Assembly: GCA_964586595.1 (NCBI GenBank)
Contig: CAZPHB010000016.1
Location: 1 to 64,000 of the forward strand
Length of the DNA stretch: 64,000 nucleotides
Source: REEB481 sp964586595
Lineage (GTDB): Bacteria; Bacteroidota; Bacteroidia; NS11-12g; UBA955
Direction: 5' to 3'
The notes under the pieces were generated by a model. The model saw nothing but the letters and a program-made list of their open reading frames with translations, searched no databases and was not told the DNA's origin. The translations under genes were made by a program, and so were the position numbers. Below are positions 1-7,686 of the stretch, one piece after another (position 1 is the first letter of the stretch; each line of letters starts with the position of its first letter).

Positions 1-67
1 GTGCTTCGTATCAAGTTCAGTGGTGGCAGACAGTTTTCGTCTCCGAAATCGCCAACTTCTTGTAGCT

Positions 68-92
68 GCAAAACGTTATCGGGCGGCCTAAA
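68..92 (+). other. possible right half of an attC-like recombination site
   Basis: The sequence GCAAAACGTTATCGGGC sits about 20 bp before the first start codon and resembles the right end of the longer attC-like element at 1598-1791 (an AAAAC spacer followed by GTTA). Its left partner would lie outside the window, so pairing cannot be tested. Its placement, directly before a gene in AT-rich accessory DNA, fits a cassette boundary. This is inference only. Confidence 0.25.
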
Positions 93-110
93 AGACGACA
101 GAGTAAAAAA

Positions 111-652
111 ATGACAGACTTCAAAACATATTACAATTCAAGATTTCGAGACGACATAAATCGGTTCTTCTCGACTATTCCCGATGCAAGTAAGTTTCAA
201 GAAGACCCTTAAAATAAACAGACTTTTTCAATCCAATACGAAAGACTAACACCTATCTTTGACCATCTTGATTTTTTAAACAAGGAAGAAAAAGAGTTGT
301 TTGCAGTAGCGCTATTTTTCACAATCTTGACTGACATGGTTTGCTTCACGCACTTTAAATTACATTACAACAAATTCAGATATCTTACACGATATCCAAA
401 GTTTATTGGCATTTGCCCAAGTGGTTGCAACTATCACTATCATCCAAGCGACATTTTTTTGCATTGAATAAGGGACGTTCAGCAACTGAAAAACAATTGG
501 TTTTTTACGACAAGTTTATTGGAGCCATTGAAACTATGAAGGAAGAAACGATTAATTTTTTTAGAGAACATTTACCCGAAGTGAACGGTGATTCTTTTTG
601 GAAAAAATGCCAAAATGAATTTCCATATAGACCACAAACAGAAAAAACATGA
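111..652 (+). pseudogene. decayed gene of unknown function, partner of the Mrr gene
   Basis: An ATG at 111 opens a reading frame that meets TAA at 210-212. Protein-like sequence continues in the same frame to about 365, moves to another frame (reading ...NSDILHDIQSLLAFAQ) until a T7 run at 454-460, then moves to a third frame that reads ALNKGRSATEKQLVFYDK and ends at TGA 650-652. Joined together, the pieces give a protein of about 180 residues with a hydrophobic middle. It matches no family I recognise. The last stop overlaps the mrr start as ATGA, so the two genes were once translationally coupled. Three separate lesions make true decay more likely than one sequencing error, although low coverage near a contig edge could also cause them. 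Confidence 0.6.
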
Positions 653-1569
653 TCCCAGACTACCAATCCTTAATGCTTCCCATACTCAAGCTTGTTTCGG
701 ACGGTCAAGAACACAAATACCGAGACATGATTGAAAGTTTGGCCATTAAATTTCAAGTAACAGACGAAGAAAGAAAGGAACTCTTAGCAAGTGGAAACCA
801 GGCCATTTTTGACAACAGGGTGGGTTGGGCAAAGACTTATCTTAAAAAAGCGGGACTACTTGACGCCCCAAAACGTGCAACGTTTGTTATCACTGAGCTT
901 GGCAGACAAACTTTGGCGAAGAATCCAGACCGGGTTGATGCAAAATACCTCAGACAGTTTCCTGCATTTTTAGAATTTCAAAACGCGTCGAGGAACAACA
1001 ACGAAACAGAAGAAGACGAATCAACGGTTATTGAGGGCATCGAACAAACGCCTGAAGAACTTTTGGACAAGGCTTACCAGCGCATCAGAAAATCATTGGC
1101 CTCTGAACTGCTGAACAAAGTTGTTGCCCTCTCCCCAGCTTTTTTCGAGCGCCTTGTAGTTGAACTCTTGGTAAAAATGGGATATGGTGGCTCGATTAAA
1201 GACGCAGGGAAGGCAATGGGGAAAAGCAGTGACGAAGGCATAGATGGCACCATCAAGGAAGACAAACTTGGGCTGGACATCATTTACATCCAAGCCAAGC
1301 GTTGGAAACCGGGAAACATCGTTGGACGGCCAGAACTTCAAAAATTCGTTGGCGCACTTGCCGGACAAGGTGCTAAAAAGGGTATTTTCATAACGACATC
1401 TAATTTCACCAAAGAAGCATTGGAATATACCCCACGAAACGAAACGAAAATCGTCCTTATAGACGGAGAACATTTGGCTCAACTGATGATTGACTACAAT
1501 CTTGGTTGCACAACACAGCAAACTTATGAACTCAAAAAAATCGACAGCGACTATTTTGGGGAAGAATAA
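649..1569 (+). CDS. mrr: Mrr-type restriction endonuclease
   Basis: A 306-residue protein in the layout of Mrr, the type IV enzyme that cuts modified DNA. Residues 1-110 form an Mrr N-terminal winged-helix region, followed by an acidic linker (115-140) and a catalytic domain from about 150. The domain begins FFERLVVELLVKMGYGG and carries the PD-(D/E)xK-like residues D199 (in DEGIDG) and Q215-x-K217 (in IQAKRW). It starts inside the end of the broken upstream gene (ATGA) and is followed by an attC-like element, so it looks like the cargo of a mobile cassette. No methyltransferase or specificity gene is nearby, which suits a modification-dependent enzyme. The catalytic residues look intact. Confidence 0.9.
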   Translation: MIPDYQSLMLPILKLVSDGQEHKYRDMIESLAIKFQVTDEERKELLASGNQAIFDNRVGWAKTYLKKAGLLDAPKRATFVITELGRQTLAKNPDRVDAKYLRQFPAFLEFQNASRNNNETEEDESTVIEGIEQTPEELLDKAYQRIRKSLASELLNKVVALSPAFFERLVVELLVKMGYGGSIKDAGKAMGKSSDEGIDGTIKEDKLGLDIIYIQAKRWKPGNIVGRPELQKFVGALAGQGAKKGIFITTSNFTKEALEYTPRNETKIVLIDGEHLAQLMIDYNLGCTTQQTYELKKIDSDYFGEE

Positions 1570-1668
1570 ACCATACGGATAAGCAGAAGGCCGACCCGCT
1601 AACACGGGTTTTGCGTCAGGGGGGGTGCCCCCGTTTCGTACCTCACGGGGCAAACTTGGAGCTTTGTG

Positions 1669-1686
1669 TCCCGAAAGCTTTCGGGA
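1669..1686. repeat. perfect 18-bp palindrome
   Basis: TCCCGAAAGCTTTCGGGA reads the same on both strands. It lies inside the attC-like element and could extrude as a hairpin. No gene overlaps it. Confidence 0.8.
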
Positions 1687-1712
1687 TTCAGTGCTGGGTT
1701 GACAATTTTGTG

Positions 1713-1751
1713 TGGCGAGGTTAGACTCGCCATCGCGAGCATGCCTCGCGA
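1713..1751. repeat. two adjacent short hairpins
   Basis: TGGCGAG/CTCGCCA (1713-1719 and 1726-1732, 6-nt loop) is followed by TCGCGAG/CTCGCGA (1733-1739 and 1745-1751, 5-nt loop). Both stems are perfect. Together with the 18-bp palindrome they fill the centre of the attC-like element with secondary structure. Confidence 0.75.
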
Positions 1752-1852
1752 CTCCCAAAACCGCCCGAACGCAAAGCCCGAAAACGTTAGCAGTAATTCT
1801 TTTTAAACTGACATGTAAGTCCCCCCAACAGCACCCATACCAACAACAAATT

Positions 1853-2242
1853 ATGTCAAATAAAATAATCGTAACAACCGGAGATCTAAAAGAAGATTAT
1901 GAAGTAATCGGTCCGGTTTACTTCTCCGTATCAAACAAAGGACTTTTTGGAAGCCAATTGGGCTCACTCATCAAAAAGTACAAAAGTGAAATTGAAGCCC
2001 TCAAGAACGAAGCATTAATGTCGCCCGAAAGGACGGATTGGGGCGTGCTGTGGGGCGAATTCTCAGCCGGACAAAACGACTTTGACAAGGCATTCTACAT
2101 AGCCGTTCAGGAGTTAAAGTCCAGAGCGGCGATTTTACATGCCGATGCCATTGTTTCGATGAGACAAGACATTGATCTTGACACCAATGGATTCCAGTAT
2201 TTCTATCTTCAGATGTACGGAACTGCAGTGAAATTCAAATAG
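1853..2242 (+). CDS. YbjQ/UPF0145-like small protein
   Basis: A 129-residue protein starting MSNKIIVTTGDL. The open frame runs further upstream into the attC-like element, but the ATG at 1853 begins the family-like sequence, so it is preferred. The start (IIVTTGD) and the end (SRAAILHADAIVSMRQDIDL ending YGTAVKF) match the YbjQ pattern: an N-terminal beta strand with TT, then a helix of A/L-rich repeats, then GANAVVG-like and GTAV strands. The middle carries an extra, less familiar stretch (about residues 35-75). The family forms pentameric rings, and its function is not firmly known. The gene stands alone between an attC-like site and repeat DNA, as expected of a second cassette cargo. Confidence 0.65.
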   Translation: MSNKIIVTTGDLKEDYEVIGPVYFSVSNKGLFGSQLGSLIKKYKSEIEALKNEALMSPERTDWGVLWGEFSAGQNDFDKAFYIAVQELKSRAAILHADAIVSMRQDIDLDTNGFQYFYLQMYGTAVKFK

Positions 2243-2370
2243 CCTGACCGAAACAGCGCCGTTCTCTGCGGACCTCCGAAAGATGTTAAGCAATTAGGAT
2301 GCTCCGAGCGCAGACTAGGGACACGCAGTATGGCAAGATTCTCTTTCAAAAGCCACAGCAAAAGGATCGG

Positions 2371-2513
2371 CCTCCCCGCATCGCAAGCTTGCGGGGCAAG
2401 AATGGATGGGAGGCCAGGAGCGCAGCAAGAAGGCGCTAATTATTCGCAGATTAATGAATGTACTTTTGGTATATACCGTTGCGCCTGCCCCGCAAGCTTG
2501 CGATGCGGGGAGG
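2371..2513. repeat. perfect 28-bp inverted repeat pair with 87-bp spacer
   Basis: The segment 2371-2398 (starting CCTCCCCGCATCGCAAGC) is the exact reverse complement of 2486-2513. Each arm also contains its own small palindrome around GCAAGCTTGC. The spacer encodes nothing recognisable. The layout resembles a paired REP-type element or a small non-autonomous mobile element, but no target-site duplication was identified. Confidence 0.75.
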
Positions 2514-2790
2514 AGATCACCTATAACATTCGCCTGCTTGCAAGCGTAAGGCCTTCCAGACTTTTCAGCCTTGATTTTTTACTTACTTTTTCATCAAGGA
2601 AAAAGTAAGAGCGAAAAAGTGAGCGCTGTATTAACGTGCTTTACATAACATCCGTTTAAATCTGGACAAGTTAGGGGCGGGTGAAATGCTTTGTGGTTCG
2701 TGGTTCGGCAGGCTTCACCGAGTCTGTGCTCGGTACTTTCAGCCCGGGACTTCCTGCGGTCGCCCGGGACTTTCAGCACCATGACAGGCT

Positions 2791-2891
2791 CCCACACAGC
2801 TCATTGCTGCCACAATTCGTTGGGGGAAGGCAGCCCTTCGACGTAGCTCCCCCACAGCTCACTGCTGCCGCAATTCGGTGGGGGCAGGCAG
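2791..2891. repeat. two imperfect direct copies of a 43-bp repeat
   Basis: Copies at 2791-2833 and 2849-2891 differ at 5 of 43 positions. Each has the form CCCnCACAGCTCA...CAATTCGnTGGGGG, so the ends can pair as a weak stem. They lie just upstream of the ferredoxin reductase gene and appear to be dispersed intergenic repeat DNA. Confidence 0.65.
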
Positions 2892-2934
2892 GGTGACAGA
2901 TGCTTCAGCTTCCTTTTTCCCGAACTTTGCCTCC

Positions 2935-3615
2935 ATGCAAACCGCCCGTATTGCACGTATTGTGGAGCACCATGCCGCTGTGCGTTCCTTCTTCCTGGAG
3001 CCGGAAAGGCCCATTCCCTTCCAGGCCGGACAGTTTGTGGCGCTCAGCCTGCAAGACGGCGGCGTGGAACGCAGCTATTCCATTGCCAATGAACCTCATG
3101 CGCCGCTGCTGGAACTCTGCATCGCGCTGAAACCCGAGGGACTGATGAGTCCTGCCCTGTTCAACTTGCGCGAAGGCGACCGCATATTCCTCAGCGAAGC
3201 CCGGGGCAGCTTCCTGCTCCCTGCCGATTCGGTGGACGTATGTTTCATCTGCACAGGCACAGGCATCGCGCCTTTTCGCTCCATGTTGCTGCAGGCCCTG
3301 AAGCACGGCGACACACGCACATTCCACCTGATATCCGGAAACCGCACCCGCGCCGAAGCCCTGTACCACGAAGAAATGCTTACCCTGGCGCAGGAATATC
3401 CCAACCTGCATTACCATCCTGTGCTGAGCCGCGAAAGCGTTCCCGGCTTCGGCCATGGCTACGTGCATCCTGTGTACCAGCAGCTGTTTGCCGACCGCCG
3501 CGATGCACGCTTCCTGGTATGCGGCTGGACCGCCATGCTGACCGATGCACGCAGAAACCTCAAGGAAATGGGCTACAACCGCAGGCAGTATTTCTTCGAA
3601 TCGTACGACGGATAA
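2935..3615 (+). CDS. FNR-family ferredoxin/flavodoxin-NAD(P)H oxidoreductase
   Basis: A 226-residue flavoprotein with the two-domain ferredoxin-NADP reductase fold. The FAD motif RSYSI lies at residues 46-50 and the NAD(P) motif GTGIAPF at 107-113. It ends FFESYDG, the usual place of the C-terminal aromatic that stacks on FAD. The frame is open upstream, but MQTARIARIVEHHAAVRSF is the normal family start, and CTTTGC lies shortly before the ATG as in other genes here. There is no fused 2Fe-2S domain, so it probably moves electrons between NAD(P)H and a separate ferredoxin or flavodoxin. It stands alone upstream of rho. Confidence 0.85.
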   Translation: MQTARIARIVEHHAAVRSFFLEPERPIPFQAGQFVALSLQDGGVERSYSIANEPHAPLLELCIALKPEGLMSPALFNLREGDRIFLSEARGSFLLPADSVDVCFICTGTGIAPFRSMLLQALKHGDTRTFHLISGNRTRAEALYHEEMLTLAQEYPNLHYHPVLSRESVPGFGHGYVHPVYQQLFADRRDARFLVCGWTAMLTDARRNLKEMGYNRRQYFFESYDG

Positions 3616-3748
3616 CGCCCGGCGCGCTTAGACACTTGGCAGGTTCAACAATTTGTGTTATTGTTGCAGCGGCCAAGTACCGTATTCCTATCGGAAACAG
3701 CCGGCTGCCTCAGGCGGCTTCATTTTATTCTTATTCTTTTCAACACAC

Positions 3749-5425
3749 ATGTTTGACAGAAAAAAACTGACGTCAATGTCAGTTGCTGATTTGCGACAAG
3801 TCGCAGCAACCGCCGGTATCCAGGGCCATGAAACCCTTCGGAAACAGGATTTAATTCAGGCCATCCTGCAAAAGCAGGAAGCAACTCCGGTTCCTGCGGA
3901 AGAACCCAAAGCCGAGCCGGAACCTCTCAACAAAGAAGCGAACAACACCAATAAATCCGCGGCACCGCGCGATCAGGGCCGCCGCAGACAACGCGTTCCC
4001 CAGAACGAAGCAGCGGAAGTTACCCCGAAACCGGAGGAAGTCAGCCCGGTAACACCGCCCATCAGTACCCTGATTACGGCTGAAGACCTGGAAGCTGCGC
4101 TTCCGGAAGTCACCGAACCACGTGTGGCGCGTAAAGACCGCAACCGTCCGGAATTGCCCCGGAAACAATTTGTGGTAGAACGGAAGCAGCCGCCAGCCAA
4201 GGAGCCCCAGGACCAAACGGCAACACCTCCGCAACAACAACAACAGCAGCAACAACAGCACAACGAACAGGAGCGCCGCCGCAAGGAGCACTTCAACAAC
4301 CTGCTGGAACTGGAAGGCGTGGTGAGCACCCAGGGCGTTCTGGAGCTGGTTCCCGACGGGTTCGGCTTCCTGCGCTCCCCCGATTACAACTACATGGCTT
4401 CTCCGGATGATGTGTACGTACCCGGAAACGTCATCAAAAGCCTGGGGCTGAAAACCGGAGACACGGTAAAAGGCAGCATCCGTCCACCGAAAGAAGGCGA
4501 AAAGTATTTCGCCCTGGTGAAGGTGGAACAGATCAACGGGAAAACCCCGGAGGAAGTGCGCGACCGCGTAGGCTTCGAGCACCTCACGCCGCTGTTTCCT
4601 CAGGAAAAGCTGAACCTCTGCGACAAAGCCGGAAACTACAGCAACCGCATCATCGACCTGATTTCGCCCATTGGCAAAGGGCAGCGCGGGCTCATCGTGG
4701 CCCAGCCCAAAACGGGTAAAACCTGGTTGCTGCAGGGCATCGCGAATGCCATTGCGGCCAACCATCCCGAGGTGTATCTGATGATTTTGCTGGTAGATGA
4801 GCGTCCGGAAGAGGTAACGGACATGGCCCGCAACGTGAAGGCAGAAGTGATTGCTTCTACCTTCGACGAGCCGGCAGACAAGCATGTGAAGCTGTCCAAC
4901 ATGGTGCTGGAGAAAGCCAAGCGCCTGGTGGAATGCGGCCACGATGTGGTGATTTTGCTGGATTCCATCACCCGACTGGCCCGTGCGTTCAATACCGTGC
5001 AACCGGCCTCCGGCAAGATTTTATCCGGCGGTGTGGATGCCAATGCGCTGCACAAGCCCAAGCGTTTCTTTGGCGCAGCTAGGAACATCGAAAACGGCGG
5101 TTCCCTCACCATCATCGCCACGGCATTGACCGAAACCGGCAGCAAGATGGACGAGGTGATTTTTGAAGAATTCAAAGGCACCGGCAACATGGAACTGCAA
5201 CTGGACCGCAAGCTGTCGAACAAGCGTATTTTCCCGGCCATAGACATCACCGCCAGCAGCACCCGTCGCGAAGACCTGTTGTTGGACAAAGTGACGCTGC
5301 AGCGCATGTGGGTATTGCGCAACTACCTCAGCGACATGACGCCGGAAGAAGCGATGAATACCATGCTGAAGTACATGGAAGGCACCAAGGACAACATTGA
5401 GTTCCTGGTGAGCATGAATGGGTGA
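3749..5425 (+). CDS. rho: transcription termination factor Rho
   Basis: A 558-residue RNA-dependent hexameric ATPase that ends untranslated transcripts. A SAP-like helical N-terminus (MSVADLRQVAATAGIQG) is followed by a low-complexity, charged insert with a run of nine Gln at residues 162-170, then the RNA-binding cold-shock fold (about 185-270, GFGFLRSPDYNY). The ATPase core carries Walker A (AQPKTGKT, about 318-326) and Walker B (VVILLDSITRLARA). The start at 3749 (MFDRKKLTSM) is chosen because the upstream in-frame sequence is not protein-like. The insert makes it longer than the ~420-residue E. coli protein, as is usual in Bacteroidota. The leader contains a CAACAAT/ATTGTTG dyad near 3650. 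Confidence 0.97.
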   Translation: MFDRKKLTSMSVADLRQVAATAGIQGHETLRKQDLIQAILQKQEATPVPAEEPKAEPEPLNKEANNTNKSAAPRDQGRRRQRVPQNEAAEVTPKPEEVSPVTPPISTLITAEDLEAALPEVTEPRVARKDRNRPELPRKQFVVERKQPPAKEPQDQTATPPQQQQQQQQQHNEQERRRKEHFNNLLELEGVVSTQGVLELVPDGFGFLRSPDYNYMASPDDVYVPGNVIKSLGLKTGDTVKGSIRPPKEGEKYFALVKVEQINGKTPEEVRDRVGFEHLTPLFPQEKLNLCDKAGNYSNRIIDLISPIGKGQRGLIVAQPKTGKTWLLQGIANAIAANHPEVYLMILLVDERPEEVTDMARNVKAEVIASTFDEPADKHVKLSNMVLEKAKRLVECGHDVVILLDSITRLARAFNTVQPASGKILSGGVDANALHKPKRFFGAARNIENGGSLTIIATALTETGSKMDEVIFEEFKGTGNMELQLDRKLSNKRIFPAIDITASSTRREDLLLDKVTLQRMWVLRNYLSDMTPEEAMNTMLKYMEGTKDNIEFLVSMNG

Positions 5426-5443
5426 GTTTCACCCTTCCGAAAT

Positions 5444-6985
5444 TCAATTCCCCCAATTCTCCCGATCCAGGCTTCGGTAGTGGATGGCTTCGGCCAGGTG
5501 TTCCACTTTGATGTGTTCGCTGCCGGCCAGATCCGCCACGGTGCGGCTTACTTTTAAGATTCTATCGTAGGCACGGGCACTGAGGCTGAGCTTCTGCATG
5601 GCCGCGCGCAGCAAAGTCTGCCCCGCCATATCAATGGCGCACCATTCATGCACCTTGTTGGAAGGCAATTGCGCATTGGCATAAACGCCGGGTAATTCCG
5701 CATAGCGCTGCTGCTGCACCTCCCGGGCTCTGATCACCCGCTCGCGCACCGCTGCACTGTTTTCAGCGCTTCTGGAGCGTGTAGTAAGCGCGTCAAACCC
5801 CACCGGCGTCACTTCAATATGAATGTCAATGCGATCCAGCAACGGACCGCTGATTCTGCTCAGGTAGCGCTGTACCACGCCGGGCGCGCAAACGCAGTCT
5901 TTCTCCGGATGGTTGTAAAACCCACATGGACAGGGATTCATACTCGCCACGAGCATAAAACTGGCCGGATATTCCACCGTGAAGCGTGCGCGGGAAATGG
6001 TCACCTTGCGTTCTTCGAGCGGCTGCCGCATCACTTCCAGCACGGTGCGTTTGAATTCGGGCAGTTCATCCAGAAACAATACGCCGTGGTGCGCCAGGGA
6101 GATTTCTCCCGGCTGGGGATGGTTGCCTCCGCCCACCAGCGCCACATCCGAAATGGTATGATGCGGTGCGCGAAACGGCCGATGTGCGATGAGCGAAGCA
6201 TGGGCGCCCAACTTTCCGGCCACGCTGTGGATTTTGGTGGTTTCCAGGGCTTCGTGCAGGGTGAGCGGCGGCATGATGGTGGGCAAACGCTTGGCCAGCA
6301 TGGTTTTTCCCGCGCCGGGAGGCCCGATGAGGATGATGTTGTGCCCGCCCGCTGCGCTGATTTCCATGGCCCGCTTGATGTTTTCCTGACCCTGAACGTC
6401 GTTGAAATCCACATCCCATTGTTCCTGAGCCTCGGCAAACTCCTGCCGCGGATCGGCATATACCTGTTGCAACTGCCCTTGTCCTCGGAAAAAATCAATT
6501 ACTTCATTCAGATGCGCCGCGCCATACACTTCCAGTCCTTTCACCATCGCGGCTTCGCGCGCATTTTCGGCAGGCAGCAGCAAGCCTTTGAATCCCTCGC
6601 GCTGTGCCTGGATGGCAATGGGCAGGGCGCCTTTCACGGGCAAAATGCGTCCGTCCAGTCCGAGTTCGCCCATGATGATGTAGGCTGAAACTTCTTCACC
6701 GGGAAGCTGTCCGCTGGCAGCCAGCAGGCCCATGGCGATGGTGAGGTCGTAGGCGGAACCTTCCTTGCGGATGTCGGCCGGCGCCATGTTCACCACCACC
6801 TTGCGGCGCGGCATGTTCCAGCCGTTGTGCTTCAGGGCCGTTTCGATGCGCAACTGGCTCTCTTTGATGGCGTTGTCGGGCAGGCCGGCAAGAAAATAGC
6901 CCAGCCCTTCTCCTATGTTCACTTCCACCGAAATGGTGATGGCATCCACTCCGGAAACGGCCGAGCCAAAGGTTCTTACCAGCAT
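5444..6985 (-). CDS. comM: YifB/ComM-family Mg-chelatase-like AAA+ ATPase
   Basis: A 513-residue protein. An N-terminal S5-like domain (about 1-170, starting MLVRTFGSAVSGVDAI) is followed by an AAA+ domain with Walker A GPPGAGKTM and an acidic Walker B region (VLFLDELPEF). A cysteine cluster follows (CPCGFYNHPEKDCVC), and the Mg-chelatase C-terminal helical domain closes the protein. In naturally competent bacteria ComM is a hexameric helicase that promotes branch migration during integration of transformed DNA. It converges with rho, leaving only 18 bp between the stops. No competence genes are nearby, so its role here is inferred from the family. Confidence 0.93.
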   Translation of the reverse strand: MLVRTFGSAVSGVDAITISVEVNIGEGLGYFLAGLPDNAIKESQLRIETALKHNGWNMPRRKVVVNMAPADIRKEGSAYDLTIAMGLLAASGQLPGEEVSAYIIMGELGLDGRILPVKGALPIAIQAQREGFKGLLLPAENAREAAMVKGLEVYGAAHLNEVIDFFRGQGQLQQVYADPRQEFAEAQEQWDVDFNDVQGQENIKRAMEISAAGGHNIILIGPPGAGKTMLAKRLPTIMPPLTLHEALETTKIHSVAGKLGAHASLIAHRPFRAPHHTISDVALVGGGNHPQPGEISLAHHGVLFLDELPEFKRTVLEVMRQPLEERKVTISRARFTVEYPASFMLVASMNPCPCGFYNHPEKDCVCAPGVVQRYLSRISGPLLDRIDIHIEVTPVGFDALTTRSRSAENSAAVRERVIRAREVQQQRYAELPGVYANAQLPSNKVHEWCAIDMAGQTLLRAAMQKLSLSARAYDRILKVSRTVADLAGSEHIKVEHLAEAIHYRSLDRENWGN

Positions 6986-7148
6986 GATGCAAGGCCAAAG
7001 GAACCGGGAAGCCTGATTGCGCAGAAGGCGGATGCAGGATGAACAATACAGAAGGAATCAAAACACGATAAGTAAATCATAAAACAAATAGCTAAGAGTA
7101 CGCTTGCGAAGATGCGCCAATTCCGGTAAAACTGCAACCCTGAGCCGT

Positions 7149-7619
7149 TCAGTAGGGTTTTTCTCCCTTTTCGATACGCAGGCCTACATCGCTTACATGC
7201 AGCAGCTGTTCATCGCGCATGTTTTGCCTGATGCTGAAACGGTAGCTGCCTTTTTTCAGGATGCGGTAGCGCTGTTCCAGCGGAAGTTCGAAGCTGATTA
7301 AATCACCCACGCCCTTGCCCAGCCAGCGACCGGTATTGTCGGCCAGCATCAGCGGATATTGTTTCACGCCGGAACCATCGGGCCCCTGCGTATGCAGCAA
7401 AATGTACATGTTTGCGTAGCGATAGGCCCCGGTTACGCGCATGGTCAGGATCAGACGGTATTCATAGGCCGGTTCGTCCAGGTTTGCCGTGAAGCTGAGG
7501 CTGTCGTTCCAATGCCAGCTTCTGTTGCGTACCGGTTTGGTTTCATCGAAAACCACTCCTTCCGGCAATCCACAGGAAGCCAGCAGAACCAAGGGCAAAA
7601 GGAACTTCAAGCGTTTCAC
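7149..7619 (-). CDS. gldH: gliding motility lipoprotein GldH
   Basis: A 156-residue lipoprotein with a type II signal peptide (MKRLKFLLPLVLLASC, lipobox LASC). The body has the GldH pattern: a conserved Trp region (NRSWHWNDSLSF), an RYANMYILLHTQGPDG segment and a C-terminal SFELPLEQRYRILKKGSYRF. GldH is needed for gliding in Flavobacterium and is conserved across Bacteroidota that have the GldKLMN/T9SS machinery, which fits the T9SS substrates elsewhere in this window. It lies between yifB and lpxK on the same strand. Confidence 0.85.
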   Translation of the reverse strand: MKRLKFLLPLVLLASCGLPEGVVFDETKPVRNRSWHWNDSLSFTANLDEPAYEYRLILTMRVTGAYRYANMYILLHTQGPDGSGVKQYPLMLADNTGRWLGKGVGDLISFELPLEQRYRILKKGSYRFSIRQNMRDEQLLHVSDVGLRIEKGEKPY

Positions 7620-7686
7620 CCCCGCAAGTTAGCATCTGTACCTGAATAATGTGGCCGGGCGCTGCGTGTGCAGAAAGCCTGCAACC

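Larger units (their letters stand above)
1598..1791 (+). other. attC-like imperfect palindrome (candidate cassette recombination site)
   Basis: The outer arms are GCTAAC (1598-1603) and GTTAGC (1786-1791), an exact inverted pair. The inner arms are CGGGTTTTGCG (1605-1615) and CGCAAAGCCCG (1770-1780), complementary at 10 of 11 positions with one possible G-U pair. The left spacer is 1 nt and the right spacer 5 nt, giving the unpaired bases expected in attC. The two-arm order R''-L''...L'-R' is that of integron attC sites, but 194 bp is longer than most. The interior holds further palindromes (1669-1686 and 1713-1751) that may be secondary insertions. The element lies between the mrr gene and the YbjQ-like gene, as a cassette junction should. 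Confidence 0.5.
2243..2934. other. long non-coding, repeat-rich intergenic region
   Basis: No convincing gene is present. The open frame at 2330-2608 is mostly built from repeat DNA. The region holds a 28-bp inverted repeat pair, two copies of a 43-bp repeat, and CCCGGGACTT-type short repeats near 2735-2775. It marks the boundary between the cassette-like left end and the core genes. Confidence 0.7.

Noticed and set aside
2330..2608. 92-codon open frame
   Set aside because: It runs through both arms of the 28-bp inverted repeat and has no protein-like features; treated as repeat DNA.
3851..5002. 383-codon open frame antisense to rho
   Set aside because: Leu-rich run opposite the Gln tract and no family features; a shadow of rho.
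5420..5434. hairpin GGGTGA/TCACCC at the rho stop codon as a terminator
   Set aside because: The stem is only 6 bp and no T-run follows; too weak to call.
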